Shown here: positions 6,896-15,128 of the stretch, piece by piece
Layout of the letters: every line of letters begins with the position of its first letter
Position numbering within the stretch: the first letter of the stretch is position 1
Assembly: GCA_009668925.1 (NCBI GenBank)
Contig: SBEK01000078.1
Location: 1-17,500 of the forward strand
Direction of reading: 5' to 3'
DNA from: Deltaproteobacteria bacterium
GTDB taxonomy: Bacteria > Desulfobacterota > Syntrophia > Syntrophales > Smithellaceae
Length of the DNA stretch: 17,500 nucleotides
The notes under the pieces: generated by a model
Told to the model about the DNA's origin: nothing
The model's input: only the letters and a program-made list of their open reading frames with translations
Database searches by the model: none
Made by a program: the position numbers and the translations under genes

Positions 6896-8593
6896 TCAAT
6901 TACATTTATATCCTCCAAGGTTGGCCAGAGCGACGCTGCCGGGGCTGATGACGGAGGGGTCCACCTTGACATTGACGCAGGCCGTCTTGCCGGAAGCGAA
7001 AGCCGCCTCCAATGCCTTCGCAACATCTTCCGGTCTTTCCACCATGGCGCCGAAGCCGCCCAGCACTTCCACCATTTTGTGATAATCGACCCACCCCAAT
7101 TCCGTACCGTTCGGGATGTTGTGACCCAGGCGCAATTGCTGGCTATGCGCGATCATTCCCCAGGACTGATCATTGGCAACGACCACGACGATAGGGAGTT
7201 TCTTCCGGATCGCCGTGTGAAACTCCATGAAGTTGAAACCGGCCGAACCGTCGCCAATGACCAGCAGAACGCGTTTGTCCGGATGTTTGAGCTTGGCGGC
7301 ATTGGCGTAAGGGATGCCCACGGCCAGACAGCCGTACAAACCGTAGTCCAGATACGTCCCGCCTTTGACGACGGTCCTCGTCATGCCCATCCAGGTGGAC
7401 GTGTCGCCGCCGTCGGCGACGACGATATCGTCTTCCCGGTTCATAAACTTGTTGATCTCACTGGCCAGACGCATGGGATGCATGGGCAGGGTTGCGCACT
7501 CCCACAGGGAGTGGGCTTCTTTCTTGCCGTTTTCATGAGCCGCCCGGACCGTCGCCAGCCAGGGCTGGTATTGATTCTTCAGCGTATCGCCAATTTTTTG
7601 TTCATCCAAATCGGAATTGAGCTCTTTGAGAAACGACTTGATGTCGCTCACGATGCCGAGATCAATCGTCCGGTTGCGTCCTATTTCATCAGGGGCGATG
7701 TCGACCTGAATGAATTTGGCCTGCGGCGGGAAAATATCGCCGAAGATATAGAAAAGACTCAACCGGCCGCCCAGGAAAAGCACCAGATCGGTCGTCATAA
7801 GCGTGAGCATGGCTGAACCGGGACGAATGGCCAGAGAGCCCTCAAAGCACAGAGGATGGGTATCGGGAATGACGCCTCGTCCGGCGCCCGCCGTATAAAC
7901 CGGGATGCCGATCTTTTCCGCGAATTCAATGATTTCTTTTTCCGCATCCGAGTACCACAAGCCGCTGCCGCCGACGACAACCGGATTCTTCGCCGCCTTG
8001 AGCAATTCGACAACCTTTCGGGTATTCTCGCGGTCGACGGGCTTAGAGGCAAGCGTTGTGCTCGGCTTCCTGACCGCAGCCATGTCCACCTTTGCGTTCA
8101 GGATGTTGCAGGGGAATTCCAGGTAGACGGGGCCCGGCCGGCCGCTCATGGCCGCACGGAAGGCCATGTCGACGTACTCGGGGATCCGCTCCGGAACGTG
8201 GCAGACGAAGGCTTTCTTTACCATCGGCTCGATGACCGGCAGCTGCGTCATATCCTGAAGGTCCAGCTTTTCCGTGGCTTCGGTTCCTACGCAGCCGGCA
8301 ATCAAGATGACGGGTGCATTGGAGAGCCTGGCACTGGCGATGCCGGTCAGTGCGTTGGTGAATCCGGGGCCAGCCGTAACCATGGCCACAGCGGGCTTTC
8401 GGTTCATCCGGGCCTGCGCCTCGGCCATGAAGACGGCCGCCTGCTCATGGCGGACGTCAAAAATCGTGATGGGTGTATTTTCGAGATGCTGGTAAATGGG
8501 CGTAATATGCCCGCCGCTCAATGAAAAGATGTAATCCACGCCGCGTTCAACCAGGGCGTCGGCAACGAGCTTGCCGCCGATAACGTTGTTCAT
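6896..8593 (-). CDS. ThDP-dependent enzyme of the acetolactate synthase/decarboxylase family
   Basis: This 565-residue enzyme has the three-domain layout of acetolactate synthase, 2-hydroxyacyl-CoA lyase and benzoylformate decarboxylase: PYR, middle and PP domains. The activating glutamate is Glu50 in VRHEQAAVF. The ThDP-binding block begins with GDG at 447-449 and ends at Asn474. It is distinct from the Xsc enzyme next door and lacks that family's signatures. The start at 8593 is fixed by a perfect AGGAGG seven bases upstream; the longer frame to 8713 would run into the dehydrogenase gene. It may decarboxylate or cleave a 2-oxo or 2-hydroxy acid. In this cluster a sulfopyruvate decarboxylase role, feeding sulfoacetaldehyde to Xsc, is attractive. 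Known sulfopyruvate decarboxylases (ComDE) are two small subunits, so that would be an unrelated solution. Exact activity unknown. Confidence 0.9.
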   Translation of the reverse strand: MNNVIGGKLVADALVERGVDYIFSLSGGHITPIYQHLENTPITIFDVRHEQAAVFMAEAQARMNRKPAVAMVTAGPGFTNALTGIASARLSNAPVILIAGCVGTEATEKLDLQDMTQLPVIEPMVKKAFVCHVPERIPEYVDMAFRAAMSGRPGPVYLEFPCNILNAKVDMAAVRKPSTTLASKPVDRENTRKVVELLKAAKNPVVVGGSGLWYSDAEKEIIEFAEKIGIPVYTAGAGRGVIPDTHPLCFEGSLAIRPGSAMLTLMTTDLVLFLGGRLSLFYIFGDIFPPQAKFIQVDIAPDEIGRNRTIDLGIVSDIKSFLKELNSDLDEQKIGDTLKNQYQPWLATVRAAHENGKKEAHSLWECATLPMHPMRLASEINKFMNREDDIVVADGGDTSTWMGMTRTVVKGGTYLDYGLYGCLAVGIPYANAAKLKHPDKRVLLVIGDGSAGFNFMEFHTAIRKKLPIVVVVANDQSWGMIAHSQQLRLGHNIPNGTELGWVDYHKMVEVLGGFGAMVERPEDVAKALEAAFASGKTACVNVKVDPSVISPGSVALANLGGYKCN

Positions 8594-8600
8594 AATATAT

Positions 8601-8606
8601 CCTCCT
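8601..8606 (-). promoter_or_regulatory. Ribosome binding site fixing the start of the second ThDP enzyme
   Basis: A perfect AGGAGG on the minus strand, seven bases before the ATG at 8593, rules out the upstream ATG at 8713 that would add 40 residues. Confidence 0.85.
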
Positions 8607-8658
8607 AATGATCGATAAACTATTTTATAGACCGATTCTGTATCAAAGATGATTCCCG

Positions 8659-8686
8659 GCAGGGAACGGTCGCGACCGTTCCCTGC
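8659..8686. repeat. 28-bp perfect palindrome between the SDR and ThDP genes
   Basis: GCAGGGAACGGTCG (8659-8672) is followed with no spacer by its exact reverse complement (8673-8686). It begins 11 bases after the SDR stop codon and lies about 65 bases before the next gene. As mRNA it would form a very stable hairpin that could protect the upstream message or cause partial termination, though no T-run follows. As DNA it could be an operator for a dimeric repressor such as the TetR protein at 3454-4077. Confidence 0.7.
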
Positions 8687-8697
8687 ACATCCCAGCC

Positions 8698-9537
8698 TTA
8701 CAGTTCCATGCACTGTCCGCCATCAACGTTGATGGCCTGTCCGGTAATATACCGTGACGCTTCCGAGGCGAGGTAGACCACCAGCTCGGCCACTTCCCGA
8801 GGTGGTCCAATGTAGCCAAGCGGAATCGTTTTACACATTTCCTTTTCCCGTTCTTCAATCGTCGTGCCGAAAAACGACGCCTCCAGTCCGAAGCGCCATT
8901 TCTCCAGATCCGTAGCGATTTGGCCCGGACAAATCGCGTTCACCCGGATACCGTTTCCACCCAGCTCCTTGGCCATGGTTTTCGTCAGCATGATGACGCC
9001 GGCTTTGGCCACGGCGTAGGCGCTGTTGAAGAGAGGCGGCACTTTGCCGGCCCGGGAGGCCGTGTTGATGATTGTTGCGGGTTTTCCCGCCATCAGCGGG
9101 AACAAGGCGCGAGACATGCGGAAAACGGAAAATAAATTTACGTCGATCGTTTTGATCCAGGCGGCTTCGTCGTAACCCAGCACGGTATTGGGCACACCGA
9201 AAGACGCTCCCGCGTTGTTGCAGAGGATGTCTATGTGGTCGAAGCTGTCCTTAATAGCAGCGACCAGAGCGTTAATGGCCTTATTATCCGTAACGTCGAC
9301 GGCGACGGCCAGCGTCCGAACGCCGTACGTTTTCTCCAGTTCGGCGGCGATAGTCGTCATCTCCTCGCTCGTCGCGGGCGACAGCGATTCTCCCGGCGCC
9401 GGAGGCTTTCCCAGGTCTGCGATAACGATGTTGCAGCCGTTGGCAGCCAGTTTTTCGGCGATGGCATAACCGATGCCGGTCTTCTTGCCGGCTCCCGTAA
9501 CAACCGCCGTCTTTTCTTTTAAATCATTATAAATCAT
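8698..9537 (-). CDS. Short-chain dehydrogenase/reductase (SDR family)
   Basis: This 279-residue NAD(P)-dependent oxidoreductase has all classical SDR marks: the Rossmann motif [10 protein letters not shown] (14-23), NNAG (107-110), catalytic Ser161, Tyr174 and Lys178 (YAVAK), and a C-terminal VDGG. Asp41 after the second strand suggests NAD rather than NADP. The start at 9537 is chosen because GGGGGAG lies just upstream; it makes an 11-bp overlap with the end of xsc, so translation is probably coupled. Some sulfoacetaldehyde reductases (IsfD type) are SDR enzymes. With xsc directly upstream, this protein could interconvert isethionate and sulfoacetaldehyde or oxidise sulfolactate. The substrate is inferred, not visible. 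Confidence 0.92.
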   Translation of the reverse strand: MIYNDLKEKTAVVTGAGKKTGIGYAIAEKLAANGCNIVIADLGKPPAPGESLSPATSEEMTTIAAELEKTYGVRTLAVAVDVTDNKAINALVAAIKDSFDHIDILCNNAGASFGVPNTVLGYDEAAWIKTIDVNLFSVFRMSRALFPLMAGKPATIINTASRAGKVPPLFNSAYAVAKAGVIMLTKTMAKELGGNGIRVNAICPGQIATDLEKWRFGLEASFFGTTIEEREKEMCKTIPLGYIGPPREVAELVVYLASEASRYITGQAINVDGGQCMEL

Positions 9538-11290
9538 CTGCTCCCCCTTCATCATACCAGTTGTGGTGGTCCAGATGAGCGTACTTGGGGAGCATTCGCG
9601 TCGGCAAAGCCAGGGCATCTTTCCTAAAAGGCGGCGCGAGCTGCTTGCCGTCCACCAGAAACTCCAGCACGGTTGGCTTGCGGCTCTTGATGCAAGCGTC
9701 GAAGGCTGCCCGGATGTCCTGCGGACGACTGACCTGCATGCTGTTGGCGCCCATTGCCTTCGCGACGGGGACGAAGCTCTCCGGGTTGGGAATGTCGACG
9801 CCGACGAAACGGTTGTTGTAGAAGTCCACCTGGTTTTTGGCCTCGGCGCCCCACCACATATTCCGGAAGACGCAGGCGATGACGGGCAGATTGTGCTCCA
9901 CCGCCGTGCTGACTTCGTGGAGGCTCATGCCCCAGGCGCCGTCACCGATGATGGCGATGACCGGTGATTTGGGCTTGGCGATCTGCGCGCCGAGCGCCGC
10001 GGGGTAGGCGAAGCCCGTGTTGCCAAACGTCAGCGCGGCGACATGACGGCGCGGATTGCTGAATTTCAGGTAGCTATTGGCCGTCGAGGCAACGTTTCCG
10101 ATATCGGTCGTGACAATGGCATCTTCCGGAAGGGCCCTCGAGATTTCCAGCAGGACGCGGCGGGGGTTGATGGGATTACCGTCCACCATGGCCAGACCAA
10201 CAATTTCCTTTTCCCAGATCTTCTTTTCCTTCGCTACCGCAGCCAGACGCTTCTCATCCGGCTTGCGCTTCCCGTCGGCGGCCTTGAGGCGCTTCAGGAT
10301 TTCCACGGTGGCTTCCTTCGCGTCGCCGATGATGCCGACCTCGATGGGGTGAGTCCGGGCGATGTGCTTGGGATTGATGTCGATCTGAATGATCTTCGCC
10401 TGCTCCGGGAAATAATTGATATCGTACTGGGGCAGCGTTCCGAAAACGGAGAGCCGCGTCCCGATGGCCAGCATAACGTCGGCCCTGGCCAGCGTCTTCA
10501 TCGCTGCCTTGGAGCCCATGTAACCGATCGGGCCGACGGACAGGGGGTGGTTTCCGTAAAACGCGTCGTTGTGGAGATAGGTCACGGCCACGGGCGCCGT
10601 CAGGTGTTCGGCGATCGCTTTGACGATATCGAGCGCGTCGGCATCCACCACGCCGCGGCCGGAGACGATGACGGGATTTTTCGCGCGGGCGAGCAGCTGG
10701 GCCGCCCGGTCGAGCTGCTCCATAGATCCGCAGCCGCGGGCGTCAACCCGGTACTGGGACGGTTTCAGAATTTTCTCCTCGAGTTCACCGTAGAAGTAGT
10801 CGCGCGGAATGTCATACAGAACGGCGCCCCGGTCCGCATAGGCAATACGGAAAGCCGTGCGCAGGCAATCGGCCGCCCGCTTGGGATGGGGGACACGCAC
10901 AATCGCTTTGGTCACGGACCGGAAAACGGACATCTGGTCGCACTCCTGAAAACCATCCCAGCCGATCGTGGGTGTTCCCGCCGATGGCGAAATAATCACC
11001 AGGGGCGTATGGCCCATGTTCGCCGCCGCCACCGATGTGACCATATTCGTGATGCCGGGGCCGTTCTGGCCCGTAACGACTCCGCAACGCCCCGATATGC
11101 GGCTGTATGCGTCTTCCATGTGGGCGGCGCTCTGTTCATGACGAACGGGGATGAACCTGATCCCGGCCGTCGGGAAGAGGTCCAGCATGTCCATAAATGC
11201 TGATCCGACTATGCCGCACACATGATCCACACCTTCAGCCAGCAAGGTTTCAACAATTGCCTCACTCGGCGTCATTTTCACTTTCTTCAT
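9527..11290 (-). CDS. xsc: Sulfoacetaldehyde acetyltransferase (Xsc)
   Basis: This 587-residue ThDP enzyme cleaves sulfoacetaldehyde with phosphate to acetyl phosphate and sulfite, the C-S bond-breaking step of taurine, isethionate and sulfolactate degradation. Xsc-type signatures recalled from the family include GSAFMDMLD near the N-terminus, the activating Glu52 in [18 protein letters not shown] (161-169), [15 protein letters not shown] (481-495), and the C-terminal PFRKDAL with LPKY. The ThDP block runs from GDG (449-451) to Asn477. The start at 11290 is fixed by GGAGGT six bases upstream; the frame extends back to 11365 without a better site. Acetate kinase is encoded 76 bp upstream and an SDR overlaps the 3' end, which fits a pathway through acetyl phosphate. 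A generic acetolactate synthase is unlikely given these signatures. Confidence 0.93.
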   Translation of the reverse strand: MKKVKMTPSEAIVETLLAEGVDHVCGIVGSAFMDMLDLFPTAGIRFIPVRHEQSAAHMEDAYSRISGRCGVVTGQNGPGITNMVTSVAAANMGHTPLVIISPSAGTPTIGWDGFQECDQMSVFRSVTKAIVRVPHPKRAADCLRTAFRIAYADRGAVLYDIPRDYFYGELEEKILKPSQYRVDARGCGSMEQLDRAAQLLARAKNPVIVSGRGVVDADALDIVKAIAEHLTAPVAVTYLHNDAFYGNHPLSVGPIGYMGSKAAMKTLARADVMLAIGTRLSVFGTLPQYDINYFPEQAKIIQIDINPKHIARTHPIEVGIIGDAKEATVEILKRLKAADGKRKPDEKRLAAVAKEKKIWEKEIVGLAMVDGNPINPRRVLLEISRALPEDAIVTTDIGNVASTANSYLKFSNPRRHVAALTFGNTGFAYPAALGAQIAKPKSPVIAIIGDGAWGMSLHEVSTAVEHNLPVIACVFRNMWWGAEAKNQVDFYNNRFVGVDIPNPESFVPVAKAMGANSMQVSRPQDIRAAFDACIKSRKPTVLEFLVDGKQLAPPFRKDALALPTRMLPKYAHLDHHNWYDEGGADDL

Positions 11291-11296
11291 TTTCAA

Positions 11297-11302
11297 ACCT
11301 CC
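11297..11302 (-). promoter_or_regulatory. Ribosome binding site fixing the xsc start
   Basis: GGAGGT on the minus strand lies six bases before the ATG at 11290. The upstream in-frame ATG at 11365 has no comparable site and would reach the ackA stop codon. Confidence 0.8.
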
Positions 11303-11366
11303 AATCCATTCAATCGTTAAGGGTCTTCGCCAGAAAAACGCTTCTTTTCCGTAGGAGCTTTTCACT

Positions 11367-12563
11367 TTAGTTCATTAAGACCGCCCATGCTTCCCGAGCG
11401 ATCATTTCTTCCTCATCCGTCGGCACAACAAAAACTTTAATCGTCGATCCCGGCTTCGAAATCTCTCTTTCCGCTTCACCGCTTCCGTTCATATCTTCAT
11501 CCAATATAATGCCCAGCCACGCGAGAAATGCGCAGATGCGCTTGCGCATCGGCGGCGAGTGTTCGCCGATTCCCGCCGTGAAGGCCAGGGCGTCCAATCC
11601 GCCGATGGCCGGAATCAGCGAGCCCACGCCCCGGGCCACGCTGTAAGCAAAAACGGCCAGCGCCAGGCGCGCCTGCTCATGGCCTTCCGCGGCGGCTTCT
11701 TCGAGGTCGCGGAAATCGGGCGATATGCCGGAAATTCCCAAAACGCCGCTCTGCCGGTTCAGGATATCCATGACGTCGGCCATAGAGCAGCTTTCCTTTT
11801 CCATGATAAAGGAAACGACCGCCGGATCGATGTCTCCCGAACGCGTGCCCATAACCAGGCCGGACAGCGGCGTGAAGCCCATGGAGGTATCCAGCGACTT
11901 GTCGCCCACCACGGCGCAGAGGCTGGAACCGGCGCCGAGATGACAGGTGATGATCCTCGGCGGTGCGGTTGTGTTCTGCAGGAGCGCCGCCGTGCGGCGG
12001 GCGACGTACCGGTGTGACGTCCCGTGGAAACCGTAGCGGCGGACATGGTCCTCGGTATAATATCGGTAGGGAATCGCATAGGTAAAGGCGTGCGCGGGGA
12101 TGGTCTGGTGAAATGCCGTATCGAAAACGGCTATCTGCGGCACGCCGGGCATCAGTTTCGTGCAGACATCGATGCCCATGAGATTCGACGGGTTATGCAG
12201 CGGGGCAAGCTTTTTGGTTGACTCGAGGATGTCCCGCGTCGCGGCATCAACAACGACGGACATTCGGAAATTTTCGCCGCCATGAACCACGCGATGTCCG
12301 ACGCCGTCAATCTCACGCATGTCGGTCAGGATGCCCCGCTTCGCGTCCACCAGGTACGCGAGGAGGGTCTGCGCCGCCTCGGTATGATTCCGCAGCGGCA
12401 TTTTATCCAGAAAAGCTTCCCGCCCTTTCAGATCATGGCGAAACATCGTTTCGCTTTGACCGATGCGGTCCGCCTGACCGTGCGCCAGGACAAGACCTTC
12501 CGGCATGTCGAACAGCTTATACTTTAAAGAGGAACTGCCGCAATTGAGGACAAGAATTTTCAC
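11367..12563 (-). CDS. ackA: Acetate kinase
   Basis: This 398-residue cytoplasmic enzyme converts acetyl phosphate and ADP to acetate and ATP. Length is standard. Active-site residues fall at the positions known for the family: Asn7 (LNCGSSSLK), Arg91 (HRVVHGG), Asp148 (FDTAFHQ), His180 (GFHGTSH), Arg241 (GTRSGDIDP) and Glu384. The ATP-binding blocks CHLGAGSS and TAGIGEHS are intact. The start is GTG, and its GTGA overlaps the dsrP stop codon by four bases, so ackA is translationally coupled to the sulfite-reduction complex genes. xsc follows 76 bp downstream. The arrangement suggests that acetyl phosphate from Xsc is used directly for ATP, with no phosphotransacetylase needed. None is encoded in this window. 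Confidence 0.97.
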   Translation of the reverse strand: MKILVLNCGSSSLKYKLFDMPEGLVLAHGQADRIGQSETMFRHDLKGREAFLDKMPLRNHTEAAQTLLAYLVDAKRGILTDMREIDGVGHRVVHGGENFRMSVVVDAATRDILESTKKLAPLHNPSNLMGIDVCTKLMPGVPQIAVFDTAFHQTIPAHAFTYAIPYRYYTEDHVRRYGFHGTSHRYVARRTAALLQNTTAPPRIITCHLGAGSSLCAVVGDKSLDTSMGFTPLSGLVMGTRSGDIDPAVVSFIMEKESCSMADVMDILNRQSGVLGISGISPDFRDLEEAAAEGHEQARLALAVFAYSVARGVGSLIPAIGGLDALAFTAGIGEHSPPMRKRICAFLAWLGIILDEDMNGSGEAEREISKPGSTIKVFVVPTDEEEMIAREAWAVLMN

Positions 12564-13762
12564 AAACCGTACCCCGCTCGTTTCTCATCGGAAGGAGAAA
12601 CCTTATTCTCACCCGCTGCGCTGCGAACGACAATAAAAATCCGGTAAAGCATCGTCAGAATTAAGAGCCCTCCGGCCCAGACGCCCAGTACAATGGCGAT
12701 TTCCATCCCCGTCGGATTGTACTCGGTGATAGTCTCCAGCGGAGACGGGATAAAACCGGTGATGACCAGGCCCAGACCCTTCTCGATCCAGAGCGAAACA
12801 AATACCGCGAGGCAGGATAAAGCAAGCCATCCCTCGCTTTGCCGGATCTTCGGGATGATCAGCGCGCCGAGCGCGGCGACCGCCAGGATTGCGGATGCCC
12901 ACATCCAGGGGACGAGATTCCGATGTCCGTCCAGGCCGGCAAACAGGTAAATGAAGGACGCTTCGTGCTCCGGCAGGCCGCTGTAGAAGACCGTGAACAC
13001 TTCGACGCCGACAAAAAAGATGCTGACGGCCAGCGCATAGGTGACGATTTTAGCCAGCGCCTGGATTGCTTTTTCTCCGGCGTCAAAGCCTCCATAGCGC
13101 TTCAGAATCAGGCACAGGATAACGAGCAGGGCCGGGCCCGAGGCAAAGGCGGATGCCAGAAACCGCGGGGCCATGATGGCCGTGAGCCAGAAGCTCCGGC
13201 CGGGCAGTCCCGCATAAATAAAAGCGGTGACGGTATGAATGCTGATCGCCCAGGGAATGGACAGATAGATAATCGGTTTCACCCAACGAGGCGGCGGTAT
13301 TTCCTTGCGGTTACAAGACAAGATCACCCAGCCCGTAACGATGTTGATGAGGAGATAGCCGGAAAGGACGATCATGTCCCAGAACAGGATCGACTTCGGC
13401 TGTGGGTGCAAAAGGACGTTCATCACACGGGCGGGTTGACCCAGATCGACAAAAACAAACAGCACGCACATGACGACGGCGGCAACCGCTAAGAATTCAC
13501 CCAGCACGGTTATTCGGCCGAAAGCCTTATAGTCATGAAGGTAGTAGGGCAAAACCAGCATGACGGCCGAAGCGGCCACGCCGACCAGAAAAGTAAACTG
13601 GGCAATATAGAGCCCCCAGGAGACATCGCGGCTCATACCGGTAATGCCCAAGCCGTAATCGAGCTGGTGCAAATAGGCGAATAATCCGATCGCGGCCACA
13701 ACGAACAAAACGGCTGTCCAGATCCAGTACCTCACGCCGCCTTTCAAAGCTTTTTCCAGCAT
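12560..13762 (-). CDS. dsrP: DsrP, NrfD-family membrane subunit of the DsrMKJOP complex
   Basis: This 400-residue protein has about ten hydrophobic helices and the fold type of NrfD/PsrC/HybB quinone-interacting subunits. With the iron-sulfur protein DsrO it forms the module that exchanges electrons between the menaquinone pool and the periplasmic side. The assignment rests on sequence type and on gene order directly after dsrJ and dsrO. The start at 13762 lies seven bases after the dsrO stop, with GAGG about six to seven bases upstream. An earlier in-frame ATG at 13840 would reach back into dsrO and is rejected. The stop codon overlaps the ackA start. Confidence 0.93.
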   Translation of the reverse strand: MLEKALKGGVRYWIWTAVLFVVAAIGLFAYLHQLDYGLGITGMSRDVSWGLYIAQFTFLVGVAASAVMLVLPYYLHDYKAFGRITVLGEFLAVAAVVMCVLFVFVDLGQPARVMNVLLHPQPKSILFWDMIVLSGYLLINIVTGWVILSCNRKEIPPPRWVKPIIYLSIPWAISIHTVTAFIYAGLPGRSFWLTAIMAPRFLASAFASGPALLVILCLILKRYGGFDAGEKAIQALAKIVTYALAVSIFFVGVEVFTVFYSGLPEHEASFIYLFAGLDGHRNLVPWMWASAILAVAALGALIIPKIRQSEGWLALSCLAVFVSLWIEKGLGLVITGFIPSPLETITEYNPTGMEIAIVLGVWAGGLLILTMLYRIFIVVRSAAGENKVSPSDEKRAGYGL

Positions 13763-13769
13763 GGCATCC

Positions 13770-14549
13770 TCACAGGATGTAATAAGCCTGCGGCTCGGTG
13801 CCCAGATGGGCTCTCCTGCGCAGGGTGAAACGCTTTTCAATCATTTGACGGACTTCTGATTGCGGATTTTCCGCGTCGCCGAAAACCAGGGCCTTCTCTT
13901 TACAGGCCAGAACACACGCCGGAAGCAGACCTTTGGCCAGACGCTCTTCACAGAAACTGCATTTCTCGACGACGCCTTTGGTGCGCGTCGGGAAATCGGG
14001 ATTGATCTTCGCGATGAGCGGCCGGGGATCGCGGTAGTTCATGCTGCGCGCGCCGTAGGGACAGCCGGCCATGCACAGCCGGCAGCCGATGCAGCGGTGG
14101 TAATCCATCATCACGATGCCGTCGGGCCGCTTGAACGTCGCCTGCGTGGGGCAGACCCGGACACACGGCGGATTGGCGCAGTGGTTGCATAAAACGGGAA
14201 ATTTAAGCTTTTGCAGCGCCGATCCCGAATAGGGATGATCTTCCGCGGGAAACACCGAAGCAAACGGCTCGGTCCAGATCCACTTAATTTCATCCTTGCG
14301 GTTGCCGAAGTTCGGAACGTTGTGTACCGAGTGGCAGGCAGCGATGCAGTCTTTGCAGTCCGGCGGACATTTGGTTGCATCAATCGCCATGGCCCAGCGT
14401 TTGGCCCGGAGAGCTCTGGGAAACACATTGTCCTGTCCGGGAATACGAATACTATCTTTTGCCGGTACCGGAAAAAGGGCAGAAGATGTCACCAGCGTAA
14501 AAGCGGAGGCCCCCACGATTTTCAAAAATTCTCTGCGGTTCGTGGTCAT
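13770..14549 (-). CDS. dsrO: DsrO, periplasmic iron-sulfur subunit of the DsrMKJOP complex
   Basis: This 259-residue ferredoxin-like protein begins with a twin-arginine export signal (NRREFLK, then a hydrophobic stretch to about residue 30), so it should be folded before export to the periplasm. Cysteine groups for [4Fe-4S] clusters lie at 61-72, 121-133 (CNHCANPPCVRVC), 153-163 (CIGCRLCMAGC) and 197-216. Electron flow between DsrP and the cytochrome DsrJ is its expected role. The start at 14549 overlaps the dsrJ stop codon as ATGA and has GGGG/GGTGAAG just upstream. A longer frame to 14651 would lie inside dsrJ and lack the export signal at the N-terminus, so it is rejected. Confidence 0.95.
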   Translation of the reverse strand: MTTNRREFLKIVGASAFTLVTSSALFPVPAKDSIRIPGQDNVFPRALRAKRWAMAIDATKCPPDCKDCIAACHSVHNVPNFGNRKDEIKWIWTEPFASVFPAEDHPYSGSALQKLKFPVLCNHCANPPCVRVCPTQATFKRPDGIVMMDYHRCIGCRLCMAGCPYGARSMNYRDPRPLIAKINPDFPTRTKGVVEKCSFCEERLAKGLLPACVLACKEKALVFGDAENPQSEVRQMIEKRFTLRRRAHLGTEPQAYYIL

Positions 14550-14950
14550 TTCTTCACCCCTTCCGGAATGATGTGGCAGTTGAAGCAGGTCGGTTTCGCC
14601 CCAACATAATTGTGGCAGCGGTCGCAGAACTGTTCCTTGTTGCTGTGGCATTGCAGGCAGGTGCCGGTCAGGCTTTTTTCAACCGCATGGCCGTCCTTTG
14701 CGATGTAAACGCGGCGGCCTTCGCGTACAGCCTCGTCGCGCCAGGCATTGAGCATCTTCATATGACTGGCCCGCATAAAGATCTTGTCCTCCACGCATTT
14801 CCTGTCTTGCATGGCATTAATGACGGGCGTACCCAGATCGAGGACGGGCGCCGGTGTCGACTTTATCACGTTGTACCAGACGGGGAAGGTCACGGCGATA
14901 ATAAAAATCGCCAGCCCCAGAATGATTAAGCCCCATTTATCTTGTTTCAT
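14546..14950 (-). CDS. dsrJ: DsrJ, triheme cytochrome c subunit of the DsrMKJOP complex
   Basis: This 134-residue protein has an N-terminal membrane anchor (about 7-29) and three heme-c motifs: CLQCH (98-102), CDRCH (109-113) and CFNCH (122-126). Cys52, in the conserved segment KCVEDKIFMRASHM, matches the cysteine proposed as an unusual heme ligand in DsrJ proteins. It is periplasmic and should take part in electron transfer with DsrO. The start at 14950 is the only sensible ATG, but its ribosome site is weak (GATGGACG). It leads the dsrJ-dsrO-dsrP-ackA run, with ATGA overlap to dsrO. It is separated from dsrK by a 178-bp region carrying a mobile-type repeat, so it may have its own promoter. 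Confidence 0.95.
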   Translation of the reverse strand: MKQDKWGLIILGLAIFIIAVTFPVWYNVIKSTPAPVLDLGTPVINAMQDRKCVEDKIFMRASHMKMLNAWRDEAVREGRRVYIAKDGHAVEKSLTGTCLQCHSNKEQFCDRCHNYVGAKPTCFNCHIIPEGVKK

Positions 14951-15128
14951 TTTCTAAACGTCCATCTGTAAAAAATCATGTCATCATTCCCGCATGGAGA
15001 CTGTATCTCAATGTCATTGCGAAGGAGCGTAGCGACTGAAGCAATCTCAGAGGCGGCCTGACACACTGGATTGCCACGACGTCTGAGAGACGTCTCGCAA
15101 TGACATGGCAACACGTCTTGTTCATGCT
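14951..15128. other. dsrK-dsrJ spacer
   Basis: This 178-bp spacer splits dsrMK from dsrJOP, genes that directly adjoin in many sulfate reducers. Its left half directly before dsrJ is AT-richer and could hold a promoter, but I see no convincing -35/-10 pair. The right half is taken up by a MITE-like repeat at 15011-15106. Confidence 0.6.
15011..15106. mobile_element. MITE-like inverted-repeat element
   Basis: A 96-bp element has perfect 12-bp terminal inverted repeats, ATGTCATTGCGA (15011-15022) and TCGCAATGACAT (15095-15106). It also has an internal hairpin GACGTCT-gag-AGACGTC (15078-15094) and a weaker inner pair TCTCAGA/TCTGAGA (15045-15051, 15082-15088). It encodes nothing. The ends starting TGTCATTGCGA, followed by GCGTAGCGACTGAAGCAATCTC, resemble short repeats I recall as dispersed in many bacterial genomes including Desulfobacterota. 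That resemblance is from memory. It lies 22 bases after the dsrK stop and could also act as an RNA hairpin. Confidence 0.7.

Noticed and set aside
8594..8713. 40-residue N-terminal extension of the second ThDP enzyme
   Set aside because: The perfect AGGAGG at 8601-8606 and the conserved family N-terminus place the start at 8593; the extension would run through the 28-bp palindrome and into the SDR gene.
10043..11203. Long plus-strand open frame opposite xsc
   Set aside because: It is an antisense shadow of a strongly supported gene. GC-rich codon usage on the minus strand leaves the opposite frame open, and its protein resembles nothing.
9527..11290. Calling this gene an acetolactate synthase large subunit
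   Set aside because: The [17 protein letters not shown] and PFRKDAL signatures and the adjoining ackA point to Xsc rather than a branched-chain amino acid enzyme; no ilvN or ilvC is nearby.
14550..14651. 34-residue N-terminal extension of DsrO
   Set aside because: It lies wholly inside dsrJ in another frame and would bury the twin-arginine signal, which must be N-terminal. The ATGA overlap start at 14549 is far better.
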